Below, one piece after another: positions 33,560-43,996 of a stretch of DNA of 64,000 nucleotides (within the stretch, counting starts at the first letter, position 1; each line of letters begins with the position of its first letter). A model generated the notes under the pieces. The model did not search any database. It was not told the origin of the DNA and saw only the letters and a program-made list of their open reading frames with translations. Location: assembly GCA_032716605.1 (NCBI GenBank), contig CM064552.1, forward strand, positions 16,177,690 to 16,241,689, given 5' to 3'. A program made the position numbers and the translations under genes. The stretch comes from Paralithodes platypus. Its lineage: Eukaryota; Arthropoda; Malacostraca; Decapoda; Lithodidae.

Positions 33560-35530
33560 ATTCTTAAGAACGTAGATTGTGTTATCAGCACGAACTAAAA
33601 ACAAGTTAGACGAAGAAGCATAAAATAAGAAGATGTGACATTAGTAGATGAAAATAGGTATATAAAGAAATGAGGGGAGGGGAGAGTAGTGGCTTAGAGA
33701 AGGACCAAGGCATATAAAAAACAGACGATAAGAACGGAAAGTATGAACAAGAAATAATTCGAAAATAGAAGTAAGGAAGAACGAGAAAGAAAATATAGAG
33801 AAAGTAAAAGAGGAGAAGGAAGAAGTAATTAATGGAGAGAGGAGAGTAAAAATGAGGCAGTACTTATGAAGAGCAGACAAATAGAAGAAACGGAGGAAGA
33901 GATAAATAAAATCAGAGAAGAAGAACAAGAAATAATGAGAACATGGAAGAAAGGTAAAGGAAGAAGAGAGGGGAGGGGGAGAGACGGGAGAATAGCGGCA
34001 TAGAAAAGAGGGAAGAGTATATGAAGTACAGAAAACGGAGAAGAAAATAATAGACAAAATAAGATAAATAAGAACATAGAGGAAAGATACCGAGACATAA
34101 GAATAATATTAAAATGCAAGAGGTAAAGGAAGAGTGTGAGGGGAGGAGAGAGAGAGTGGCAGCCAAGAAAATGGGGAAGAACATACTATGCAATACATAA
34201 CTAAAAGACACACATATACAGAAGAACATAGAGGCAAATAACAAGAAATAATACGAAAATGGAAAAGCGGTAGAGGAAGAAGTGAAGGGAGGAGAGAGTA
34301 GCAGCCTAGAAGAGGGGAAAAACATGGGCAGTATTGAAGAAAAAGAACAGAAAAAAATACATAAGAACATTGAGGAATAATACCGAGAAACAATAACATG
34401 AAAATAAAAGATAAATAGAGGAAAAAGTGAAGGGAGGAGAGCTGAAGCCTAGAACAGGAACAGGAAATATATAGAACAGAAAAGATACACAAGAACATAG
34501 AGGAATCATACCGAGAAACAATTATAAGAAAATATAAGATAAATAAAGAAAGAAGCAAGGTGAGGAGAGAGACGGGAGAGTAGCGGCCTAGAAAAGGGAC
34601 AGGAAAATTGACAGGGCAAGGAGAAAGACGAGGAAAATTGTGAGGGGTGGACAGCGCGGGCATGACTGAGGGGAAAGAGGGGAGCTAAGGAAATGAAAAT
34701 ACGTAAAATGAAGACACCCTATAAAAAACGAGTGATGAAGATATAGAGAAAAATCATATAAAAGCAAAATTGTTGAAGTGCAAAATGAGAACATAATCAT
34801 GATGAAACTTTTCAGTACGAGGATAAAAATATATATAAGATATTCAACCGTTAGAAACGAAAGATGACAAAAAATACACATTAAAAACAATAAACTGAGA
34901 ACAATACAATGAGACTATGGGGAGAATGGAGAGCGTTTAATGCATCATAAAAAATACAGAACATAAAGTATGACCAAAAAATAAGATAGGAAAGGTGAAA
35001 ACGAATAGATATAATGAAACAAATACACAGACTAACAGGAAAAGAGGCCAATTTTGGGGCTATGGAAAAGGTGGGGAAATATATCCAACCCTAATACAAG
35101 AAACAAAACAAGGGGAAAAATAAAATAAAAACATATATATATAAATATACAAATATATACAGTGACAGAGAAACAATACGAAAATCACAGAAAGTACAAG
35201 AAAACCATAAAGAAACTAAAAACAACAAGCATATCAGAGAGAGTAACAAAAAGGTCACACAGGAGAGTGGGAATGAGAGGCTGGAATTGAATAGGAATAT
35301 TGAGGATTCCTTTTATGGGAATGGAGAGGGGGGCGTTGGAGAGAAGTTGAGACTGAAAGGTTATGAGTGGAGCCGATTGATAGAGGAGGTCAAGAAGGAC
35401 GATGAGAGAGAGAGAGAGAGGGAAGAGTTCCTCGTAGGCAGTCTGTCTTTAAAGTTAGAATATTACTAAGAGGACAGTGAGAGAAAGAGAGAGACAGAGA
35501 GAGGGGGGGGGGGAAGAGAGAGAGAGAGGT
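33560..35530 (+). repeat. Purine-rich degenerate minisatellite domain, 2 kb
   Basis: A unit such as GAGGGGAGGAGAGAGxGAGTAG then CGGCCTAGAAAAGGG recurs near 33672, 33973, 34138, 34290, 34430 and 34560, followed by ATAGAGGAAxxATACCGAGA. The spacing is irregular, 120-300 bp. Minus-strand frames of 96-184 codons are the polypyrimidine complement and not genes. G and GA runs close the domain (35400-35530). Confidence 0.85.
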
Positions 35531-35795
35531 TTTCATTAAAGATCTGACTGTGTGTGTGTTTACTCAGCATGTCCGCCTGTCTTCCCGTGCCTCGCCTCCA
35601 CACACAACACACAGACCCTCACCTGATCACCACATACACGAAAATACTGAAACCAGCTTAAAAATATATATTTATTTGTCAGTACCTCATGCGATATCAA
35701 CTTGGCATAGTTGGCATTTGGGTAGGTTTTTCTCACAAACACATTGAAATTATTTTTTTTGTTTTACCTTTAAGTAGAGTAAACGTGACATCAAG

Positions 35796-35799
<4 letters not shown>
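35531..35799. other. Unassigned DNA
   Basis: No recognised feature. Overlapping frames on both strands lack domains. Confidence 0.4.

Positions 35800-35858
<59 letters not shown>
35800..35858. repeat. (TA)n microsatellite
   Basis: About 30 TA units, forming the left border of the composite element. Confidence 0.97.
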
Positions 35859-35861
<3 letters not shown>

Positions 35862-35889
35862 AAATACACGTGAGCCACTAAATATTTCT

Positions 35890-35944
35890 AATCTCTCAGT
35901 GGGGTTCGAACCGCCGACCGTCAGGACGATAGCCGACGCTTTAA
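35890..35944 (-). repeat. tRNA-like 55-bp inverted repeat, left arm
   Basis: Identical (55 of 55 by eye) to 36513-36567 in inverted orientation. On the minus strand it contains TTAAAGCG (D-arm end), GTCGGCTATCGTCC and a B-box GGTTCGAACCC followed by CACTGAGAGATT. Confidence 0.9.
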
Positions 35945-35978
35945 CGGGTGGTTGGGCGGCGGGGGTGGGCGGGTGCCC

Positions 35979-36484
35979 AACCCCGAAAAGGGTTGAAATA
36001 GGGGAGCTATCCCCCCGCCAAAGGCGGCTTTCTAGGGCCTTTCCTAGCTGATGCTGAGAGGATTGGATTCTAGTCATGTGGTGATGGGCTGGTCTATCAG
36101 AGTGAGAACTGAGCGATCTCTGCCATACCCATAGCTTACTCTGACTGTTCCTTTTACTTATATATTTTCTAGATCTCAAGTGACGGCGTCTCTAACGTGG
36201 ATTGACCTCCCAATCTACCAAGATTGGAAGCCAAAGCGTCACATTTTTCCTTTGCCCCTCAACTTTCTCTTCATAATTGCTGAGGGACACAGGGCCCTGG
36301 GTGGGGCTTTGGTTTCCCGGGCATTTCCGCACCCTCCTCAGCTCCCCGCCATGGAGTGGCTTCGGTCACCCAGGCTTTATTGTGGTCGGCGGGGAGGGTT
36401 CTGTGGGGGCGCTCGGTTATGGCCTTGGCCTTGCTCGGGGCCTTGGGGCTGTTCGGCCAGGCAGCTTGGGGAACAACAACAACA
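35979..36484 (+). mobile_element. Non-autonomous retroposon with (AAC)n tail, copy 2
   Basis: Closely matches 32803-33310 over its whole length, beginning AACCCCGAAAAGGGTTG (loop slightly changed) and ending GGAACAACAACAACA. No target duplication is obvious. It lies between the two inverted tRNA-like arms. The matching 110-codon frame is judged non-coding for the reason given for copy 1. Confidence 0.85.
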
Positions 36485-36485
36485 C

Positions 36486-36567
36486 CACGGCAGACTGCCG
36501 TGGTGTAGTTGATTAAAGCGTCGGCTATCGTCCTGACGGTCGGCGGTTCGAACCCCACTGAGAGATT
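36486..36567 (+). repeat. tRNA-like right arm with palindromic lead
   Basis: Opens with the perfect palindrome CACGGCAGACTGCCGTG (36486-36502), then an A-box-like TGGTGTAGTTGATTAAAGCG, then the 55-bp arm at 36513-36567 with B-box GGTTCGAACCC. No proper anticodon arm can be drawn, so this is a tRNA-derived SINE head and not a tRNA gene. Confidence 0.8.
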
Positions 36568-36579
36568 ATAAACATATAC

Positions 36580-36580
36580 C

Positions 36581-36646
<66 letters not shown>

Positions 36647-36652
36647 GGTATA
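36580..36652. repeat. (TA)n microsatellite framed by ACCGGT
   Basis: TATACCGGTATATA at both ends of about 55 bp of TA, so the whole tract is one long palindrome. Confidence 0.95.
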
Positions 36653-36689
36653 TTTAAAATCGATAACTAAAAAACAATATAGGAATAGA

Positions 36690-36860
36690 CAATTAGGCCA
36701 TTTCCACCATTATGATCTCAACAAATGCCAGCTCAACTAGTAAATAGTTTAGGTTAAGGTATATTAGGATATTAGACTGGCACTGGTATATTTGGCCCTG
36801 GTTTGCTCGACACTGGTTGAAATGGTGTCCAGGTTAAGTTGTCCAGGAATCAGACAAACT
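36690..36860. mobile_element. D-family sequence, degenerate
   Basis: GGCCATTTCCACCATTATGA at the left is loosely inverted to GACACTGGTTGAAATGGTGTCC at the right, the D terminal motif. Confidence 0.45.
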
Positions 36861-37499
36861 AAATTATAGCTTCAGTAATAGTAGGCAAGAGCAATAACAT
36901 TATATAAATTGGCTCCTATGGCCAAACAGGGTCATACAAGAAATGTAGAACATACCATAAATGATACTGCAAGATACAACTAAGCCAGAATTCTACATTT
37001 CACGCGTCAAAACTAATGCAAATGTAATCCGACCACCAATAAAATAAGACATTTAATATTTCTATGTTTTGTTATAATATTATACCTTACCTGAATACAT
37101 AACATACTAGTAATAAAGGCATTAGTCAACCTAGCATAACACAACCTAAACTAACCTAATGTAATGTAATTCAACTTTTTCCACATCTATATCAATTAAC
37201 ATATCAAGAAAACTAAAGAACATCGGAGCGGTATCGTATGCATGTATGGTAAATCAGAATGCATCAATGACTCAATTAATGAAACAAATCCATTGCATAA
37301 CATTTACACCCGAAACTGAGGGTCATTTTATTGGCAAGTTATTATCGAATTTGGTCCGATAAAAAATAACTCTGGTATCAAGTATAATTATTGTTTTATT
37401 AGCTAGCTACACATGTCTATATATTTATAATTGAACGTATTTGCCCAATTAACGCAATTATGAATACTTATGTACGACCCAAGCCAAGAAAGTGTTTGG
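36861..37499. other. Unassigned AT-rich DNA
   Basis: Contains ACCTAAACTAACCTAATGTA-type sequence near 37142. No gene recognised. Confidence 0.4.
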
Positions 37500-37922
37500 T
37501 AATTATAGGGAATAGGCTCGCACCCTTATTTTTCATGTTTTTTCCTCTAAATTTTGATAAATTAGTGTTTTCATGGTTTTAGTTATAATTCCAATGTGGG
37601 ATACACGATGGGTTTAGGGGGGATTTGCCCCCCCCCCCCCCCCCCTCCATGAATTATTGAAATCGTCATATATGTTGCCAGCAGGGGGTAAATATCGATT
37701 TTAATACATAAAGAAGGCGTTTGTAAACAGCGAGGATGTCCGAAAGAGCTCTGAGATTGATTACAATGGAAGTTTTTTCTATTAATATCGGGTTTTATAA
37801 ATGTGATCAAAATTATTCTCCCACAGTGGATTATACATGAGTACAGTATAAGGATTCCATAGACCTACATTGTCCCTAATAAATGATGTATAATAAGGCT
37901 GCGAGCCTATTCCCTATAATTA
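37500..37922. mobile_element. F element, 423 bp with 31-bp terminal inverted repeat
   Basis: TAATTATAGGGAATAGGCTC then GCACCCTTATT at 37500-37530 is inverted at 37892-37922 with one mismatch. The interior holds a C-run (37629-37645) and no coding capacity. The palindromic TAATTA outer edge hides any target duplication; a TA duplication is possible. Only one copy is seen here. Confidence 0.8.
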
Positions 37923-37983
37923 TCAAGTGTTTCCTTAATATTATAATTCAGTTACTAAAACGCAAAATATGTTTGTGAAAACA

Positions 37984-38063
37984 TCTCTAACCCTTTTCTC
38001 TTTCCCCTACAGGCCCAGCAGTCAGCACACCTCAGATCCAGGACTTAGTGGAATATGGTGAGT
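37984..38063 (+). CDS. Candidate 45-nt internal exon with flanking splice signals
   Basis: A branch-point-like CTCTAAC (37985-37991) is followed by CCTTTTCTCTTTCCCCTACAG, whose AG is at 38011-38012. The exon is 38013-38057 (45 nt) and then the donor GTGAGT (38058-38063). Together these are near-consensus for a + strand exon. Phase 0 is closed by a TAG at codon 12. The other two phases are open: PSSQHTSDPGLSGI or PAVSTPQIQDLVEY with split end codons. The exon length is divisible by three, so skipping would preserve frame. The protein is not recognised, and a non-coding exon is possible. Neighbouring exons were not found in the surrounding repeat-rich DNA, consistent with very long introns. Confidence 0.55.
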
Positions 38064-38649
38064 GTTGACCCGAGATTTTCATGTGGTTAGTAAGTGGTGC
38101 ATGAGTGTGGGTATTATATAATTATATACCCGGTATATAATTATATAATGTTTGTTTTTAAATAAATATTTCCTTAAATAAATGTAAGTGTCTCAAACAT
38201 ATGCTGGTAAGTTACATTAGTGAATTAGCTAATGTCAAGATTATCTAAATAATCCTGTAGTAACTTCATTCCATGTTTCAAAAATGTTCGAATTTCTATG
38301 TGGCCAATACCTACACCTTATATTACTGTGAATGAAGGAGGCAAAGAGACCCTATTAACGTGTGAGGTATAATGACCCATCCTGGACACATTTAATACAA
38401 CGTTTAATATTAAACTACGCAGAATATGGCTGTCAACGTTAATTGTTTATCTCATCATGCATTAACTAAATAGCCACTCATATCACTCAGTGTTATGATA
38501 ATATAGACATTCAATTCACTTACAGAGTACTTAGAGCCCGTTCATCAGAACGACGGCCTCGTAATTGGCTGAAAAAAGTTCAAACTAATTAGCTCAGTGA
38601 TATCCACTTTATGTTTATGTAAAACAAATTGGGATATACTGTGTATATA

Positions 38650-38650
<1 letters not shown>
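38064..38650. other. Probable intronic DNA, unassigned
   Basis: AT-rich, with the palindrome TATAATTATATACCCGGTATATAATTATA near 38114. No further exon recognised. Confidence 0.4.

Positions 38651-38735
<85 letters not shown>
38651..38735. repeat. (TA)n microsatellite
   Basis: About 42 TA units. Confidence 0.97.
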
Positions 38736-38737
<2 letters not shown>

Positions 38738-38829
38738 CACTAGTTGATTAATAAAATAATCATTAATAGTTAAAAGGGAAAAACATGAGTTGGTAAATAA
38801 ATTAAATACATAATCATTCTATATCCTTC

Positions 38830-39056
38830 ATTTATATTGCCTGTGCACTTTGTTTCATCTTTCGGTTCATCTTACCTTTCATTCTACCACTTGACTGTCC
38901 CATCTTTCATCTTCATAAGACTGTGTCCCCCTTTCAAGTCTCCCACCCCCCAGATCCTAACTTCACCACCAGCAAACTCCCCACTCATCCCACTTATTCA
39001 CCTACTTCAACCTCTCTCTCTCTCTCCCTCTCTTCCTCCCTGCCCTTCCTCGTCCC

Positions 39057-39135
<79 letters not shown>
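38830..39135. repeat. Pyrimidine-rich sequence ending in (CT)n
   Basis: CT-rich degenerate sequence, then a pure CT run at 39058-39135. The Ser/Leu frames are artefacts except where they run into the LINE remnant that follows. Confidence 0.9.
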
Positions 39136-39137
<2 letters not shown>

Positions 39138-39149
39138 CTTAGCTCCTTC

Positions 39150-39300
39150 AAAGGCGTTTCATGAACATGAAACGGAGCACTTCTGTTTCAACAGAGAGGT
39201 CAACTTTTGGAATAAGTTGCCTAGAAATGTTGTAGAGAGCCCATACAATCCAGATATATAAATATCGTCTTGATAAATATCTTGCCATGAATCGCGGACT
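39150..39300 (+). pseudogene. LINE ORF C-terminal remnant (CR1-like)
   Basis: The frame after the CT tract reads KAFHEHETEHFCFNREVNFW then NKLPRNVVESPYNPDI and a stop. After an indel at the TATATA near 39255-39262 the next frame continues YKYRLDKYLAMNRGL and a stop at about 39303. The pattern F-x-N-R-x-V-N-x-W-N-x-L-P-x-x-V-V followed by F-K-x-R-L-D-K is the familiar tail of CR1/Jockey-type LINE proteins and related reverse transcriptases. Only about 50 residues remain, frameshifted, with no RT core. A short host-gene exon with this motif is unlikely. Confidence 0.65.
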
Positions 39301-39889
39301 TTGACTGCGTTTGTGCCCGAGTAATGTGATCGAATCAGTATCCTACATAGTACTATAATATTGAGTTCTGTACCACAGTCTTTGTGGAGCTGAAGCCCTT
39401 CAGTTAATGGTTGTGTGTTTTGTTTTGTTTTTTGTTTTTTATAAGCAGCCTAGTACGGACCACTAGATCTGTTGTTGCTTGTCATCCTTTGCATTAATTT
39501 ACGTACCTTCCTTACCTGTCTCTTTATTCACCATCCTCCATACTCCTATACACTAATTTATCCGCCTCATTTTCATCCACTCCTTATCCCCCATCCCATC
39601 CCTTCCTTCTAGCTCTTCAGCATAAGAAGTAAAAATGATGATTGCATAACAAGCTTTGTCTTCTCTCTCTCTCTCTAATCATATCCTACTATTTTTTATA
39701 ATTTTCTTCACAGTTCATTACCGCATTCCTATCCATTTAAGTCTTTCCTTTTCCTCTCATCTATTCCCATGTTCTCTCTCTCTCTCTCGCTCTCGCTCTC
39801 TCTCTCTCCAAACCACTACAGTCTTCAAAGAGTACCATATACACTGGCACACGAACGGAACCAGCTGACTCTACACATTCGCCCCCAAT
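39301..39889. other. Unassigned DNA with CT stretches
   Basis: Possible LINE 3' untranslated sequence to about 39440 (TGTTTTGTTTTTTGTTTTTT). No gene recognised. Confidence 0.4.
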
Positions 39890-40345
39890 GGAAATATTAG
39901 GAAATCTTCAAGTCAAGTTTCCTTTTTGCCTGCCAAGCTATTGTTTGTTATGGAAATATTAGGCAACCTTCAAGTCCAGTTTCCTTATTTCATTTTCTGT
40001 TTTGCCTTCCAACCTATTATATTATATTAAGCGTTGTTTCCACATAGCGATTTTGATTAGTTCTTTTGCATTTATCGTGTATCGTCCCAGTTTAAGTTTG
40101 TTTATTTTGCAAGTTTTACATTATAATATTATAAGGAATTGTTAGGAAATCTTCAAGTCACGTTTCCATTTCTTTGTTTTCCTTTTTGCCTGTCAGCTTA
40201 TCATTTGGCAAGGAAATATTAGGAACTCTTCAAGTTAAGTTTCCTTTTTGCCTGCCGACCAATTGTGAAAGACACATCAGAAAATGTTCAAGTCCAGTTT
40301 CCAATTTGTTTTCCTTTTTACCTTATTTATCTAGACCTGAGACAC
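39890..40345 (+). repeat. Degenerate tandem repeat, about 60-bp unit
   Basis: GGAAATATTAGGAAATCTTC then AAGTCAAGTTTCCTTTTTGCC recurs near 39890, 39951, 40136, 40211 and (diverged) 40269. Confidence 0.85.
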
Positions 40346-40480
40346 CTAGTCCCTGCCAGAATGTTTATCATGCTTAGAGAGGGCCTGGGTTTGGGCCTCG
40401 TTTACGGGTTTTACTGAGAGTCACGTTTTACGATGAGTGGTGTGTGTGTGTGTGTGGGACTGGGGATGGGAGATGACGGA

Positions 40481-40620
<140 letters not shown>

Positions 40621-40672
40621 ATTCTTTATTTCATAAAAGGTTACATGGTAACATTTTACATATATACAGATA
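40621..40672 (-). mobile_element. LINE copy A, 3' end only
   Basis: TTCTTTATTTCATAAAAGG then TTACATGGTAACATTTTACA is the family 3' untranslated end, truncated after about 50 bp at a GATAGA junction. Confidence 0.85.
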
Positions 40673-40684
40673 GATTCAGACTCA

Positions 40685-40825
40685 AATCTTTATTTCATAA
40701 AAGGCAACACAATTAACTTTTTACATATATACAATAGAGATAACAGTAACCTCATACATTACCGCATTCTAGGTTCATGGTTTTGTACAAACATAATTCT
40801 TGACTTGATAGCATTTATATCATTA
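40685..40825 (-). mobile_element. LINE copy B, 3' end
   Basis: Same 3' untranslated sequence, plus the last codons on the minus strand (NDINAIKSRIMFVQNHEPR-type). Its 5' truncation point abuts a GATA run. Confidence 0.85.
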
Positions 40826-40865
40826 GATAGATAGATAGATAGATAGATAGTTAGTTAGTTAGTTA
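40826..40865. repeat. (GATA)n-(GTTA)n, tail of LINE copy C
   Basis: Six GATA units then four GTTA units. Confidence 0.95.
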
Positions 40866-41378
40866 ATTCTTTATTTCATAAAAGGTTACATGGTAACATT
40901 TTACATATATACAGTGTATAAAATTTCATCCTACCGCAAGGTGGGTTCATTATTTTGAACATACAGTATCCGTGACTTAATGGCATCTATGTCATTTTCC
41001 ATCAAGCTTTCAATGTTATACTCTGAAAGTAGTACAGACTTGGCTTCGTTAGCCAGGAACAGATCCTCGGACACATTTAACAGGCATTTTCTTAAATATT
41101 TGCAGGGATTACTAATTATTTTATAACTAAACCTGATTCTCTGCCAATTTATAAAATGATTAAACGTCATTAGTCCTGCAAGGTGACATGCTTTATGGTT
41201 GCTCTCCCAGTATCTTAGCTTCATCATTTTCTTTATTGCTTTATGGAAGCCTATTGCAAATTGTTTCAATGGGACATAACATTTCTTATTACAGAACCAC
41301 AATTCTGATCCATAAAAACTCATACAATAACTCTGGAATAATTTACTAAATACATTACAGCTAACGCTAGAAAATTTC

Positions 41379-41381
<3 letters not shown>
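40866..41381 (-). pseudogene. LINE copy C, C-terminal region
   Basis: A minus-strand frame of 130 codons (41323-40931) reads MSFYGSELWFCNKKCYVPLK, then FHKAIKKMMKLRYWESNHKA and finally MYVQN-like ILYVQNNEPTLR and a stop, followed by the 3' untranslated end. It aligns residue for residue with the C-terminal part of copy D (FHKAIKKM...YWESNHKA...LAGLMT). The 5' truncation abuts GATA at 41382. Confidence 0.9.
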
Positions 41382-41433
<52 letters not shown>

Positions 41434-41463
41434 GTAGATATATAGATAGATAGTCAGTCAGTC
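41382..41463. repeat. (GATA)n-(GTCA)n, tail of LINE copy D
   Basis: About 17 GATA-type units with a GTAGATATAT interruption, then GTCAGTCAGTCA. The tail tetramer is GTCA here rather than GTTA. Confidence 0.95.
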
Positions 41464-42877
41464 AATTCTTTATTTCATAAAAAGCTATACATAGTAACTT
41501 TTTACATATTTACAGGTACAATTAAAATTAAAGGTAAACATTAACGCATTGTTGGTTCATGATTTTGAACGTACATAATTCTTGCCTTCACTGCTTCAAT
41601 GTCATTGTCTTTTAAACAATTGATACTGTATGCTGCATTTAAAATATTATTTACTTCATTAGTTAAATACAAGCTATTAGATACATCCACTAAACTGTTT
41701 TCAAGAAATTTACAAGGATGGGCAATCATTCTATTTGCAAATCTTATTTGATTCCAGTTCATCAAATGGTTAAGTCATTAGGCCAGCAAGTTGACGAGCT
41801 TTATGGTTACTTTCCCAGTATTTTAGTCCTAACATTTTCTTGATTGCCTTATGATAACCAATAGCAAATTGCTTAAAGGGAACATTACACTTTCTATTAC
41901 AGTACCATAGTTCTGTACCATACAGGCTTAAGCAGTAGCTGGTAAACAGTTTAATAAACACATCAAAACTGACTCGTGAAAATTTTCGCAAAATGCAATT
42001 AAACTCGTTATAAAATTTATTTCTACATCTTATCAAGTCCTTATCATTATTCAGATTACTATCTAAGACAAATCCAAGATACTTATGTTCATTAACATTG
42101 CTAAGCTTCTCGCCATTTAATATCATAGTGGGGCCGAATAATTTAGAGTTATCAGCTCTGAATAACATACACACTGACTTAGTAATATTAATATCAATAT
42201 CTATATCATTAGCTTCTTTTTCTAATATATTCAACAAAAATTGCAATCCTGATGACGAGGGAGCCAGTAGAACCAGGTCATCTGGGTAACCAACTACATT
42301 ACTCATTTTATTACCAAGCCTGCAACCAACTTTACTTTTTGCTAAATTTGCTATTAAATCATCAATGTATACATTAAATAGAATAGTGATAGTATTCCCC
42401 CTTGCCTAACTACATTCATTATGTTCCATGGTTCTGAAACAGCATCCTTATGCTTCGTTCTTACTACTTGATTTCTATACAAATAAAATATAACATTTAC
42501 ATAAAAATTAGGAATGCCCAAATTTAAAAGTTTATCAATCAGTTTAAAATTATTTACTTTATCAAATGCTTTTCGTAAGTCTACAAATGCTGAATATACA
42601 TTTGAGTCTGAACATTTATAATTCAAGATAGTTTCTTTCAAGATTAGGCATGCAGTCAATGTAGAGTGATTTTTTCTAAAACCATGCTGTCTATCATTAA
42701 AAACAATAAAATCAGTAATTTTGAATTTCAGACAACATTCAAATATTTTCAAAGACTGATGATGACATAATTGGCCGATAATTATCAATGGAACTTTGAT
42801 CTTTTAACCTTTCCTTAATTAGAGGTATAATTACTCCAGATATAATTTCATTAGGTAAGTATCCGTGCACAATAAAG
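41464..42877 (-). pseudogene. LINE copy D, reverse transcriptase region, frameshifted
   Basis: The longest retrotransposon copy here. From 42877 downward the minus strand encodes GYLPNEIISGVIIPLIKERL and SSIDNYRPI (RT start), then QHGFRKNHST, FVDLRKAFDKV (motif A), VRQGGILS (motif B), LFNVYIDDL, YPDDLVLLAPSSSGLQ (motif C, with P where YADD is usual), the thumb region, FKQFAIGYHKAIKKM, YWESNHKARQLAGLMT and the end IMYVQNHEPTMR. Frame changes are needed near 42740, 42390 and 41770, so it is dead. There is no endonuclease domain because the 5' end is truncated at GATA (42878). The motif set fits the Jockey/CR1 group of LINEs; the clade is inferred. Confidence 0.92.
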
Positions 42878-42940
<63 letters not shown>

Positions 42941-42955
42941 GGATGGATAGATATA
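42878..42955. repeat. (GATA)n microsatellite at LINE 5' junction
   Basis: About 16 GATA units with GGAT and ATAT variants, abutting the truncated 5' end of copy D. Confidence 0.95.
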
Positions 42956-43122
42956 TAGAGTGAGAGAGAGAGTAAGAGTGAGTTGAGGTGACGTGAGGTG
43001 AGATGTTACAAAAAAAGGAGTGAAAAAACAAGTCAAGAAAAGTAAAAGCAAGGGACGGCACATTAGAAATATCAAAGAAGTGAAGTTATGGGCTAAAGGA
43101 AAAGAGAACTGGGAGCTGGATG

Positions 43123-43157
<35 letters not shown>

Positions 43158-43691
43158 TAAAACTGAATCTAGGTAATAAGTGAATAAGTGAAGAGACGAG
43201 ACGAGAAAAAGAGGGAGGACAACGAGAATTTAGAAATAGAAACATGAAAATTAGAAAAAATAATAAGAAAGAAGAACAGCAAAGACGGACACGGTAGATA
43301 GATATATTGATAGACAGATAGCTAGATAGGTAAATATATATAGTTAAATCAGATATATAGATAGACAGAGAGCTAGATAGGTAGAGATAGAACAATGAGA
43401 TATATAGAGAGATAAAGGCGTATCTGGAAAGGAATCAAGAGAACGGTAGGAAATAGTAGAACGCATAACTTCCCTACAAAGAACGATTCAGAGAAAACTA
43501 AATGGGGAAAGATTTGTTTATGCGATAGGGGGGCGGACAGATGCAAGGGAATGGTAAATGAAAATGGGAAATAAAACAGAGAAAGAGATTGAGAATGGGA
43601 ATGTAGAAAATGGTAAATAGTGTAGATAAAATAGCAAAATAAAAAGGCAAATACGATTAAACAAACGGCAAGATACCTGTAATATTATACA

Positions 43692-43725
<34 letters not shown>

Positions 43726-43842
43726 TATGAATACATAGGGAATGACACATGAAAACGGGAAATTAAAAAATATCAAGTAGAGAAAGATATTGAGAATGGA
43801 AATATGGAAAAAGTATATAATGGAGTAAAAAACAAATCAACG
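42956..43842 (+). repeat. Purine-rich degenerate repeats, first part
   Basis: GA and G runs at 43122-43157, then GATAGACAGATAGCTAGATAGG duplicated near 43308 and 43362, then long units containing GAAAGAGATTGAGAATGG (43583, 43781 and again at 44100). A-run at 43689-43709. Confidence 0.8.
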
Positions 43843-43996
43843 CCAGTAGACCATTTCAACCAGTAACTTTCAACCAGTGCCAAATTAACCCAGACCAACC
43901 AAACCAGTGCCAAAATATAGTACTAACCTAACCTAACCTAACCGTATTGGTTGATTTGATACTGGTTGAGAGCTACTGGTTGAAATGGTCTACTGG
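43843..43996. mobile_element. D-family foldback MITE, best copy
   Basis: CCAGTAGACCATTTCAACCA at the left and the inverted right end CCAGTAGACCATTTCAACCA match, continuing through GTAxCT(T)TCAACCAGT. The centre has ACTAACCTAACCTAACCTAA. 154 bp, non-coding. Confidence 0.85.

Noticed and set aside
41464..42877. Intact reverse transcriptase gene
   Set aside because: Several frameshifts, a proline in the YADD position and a missing 5' half show a dead copy.
43918..43943. Telomeric (CCTAA)n seed
   Set aside because: Only three or four units inside a D-family foldback; not an interstitial telomere block.
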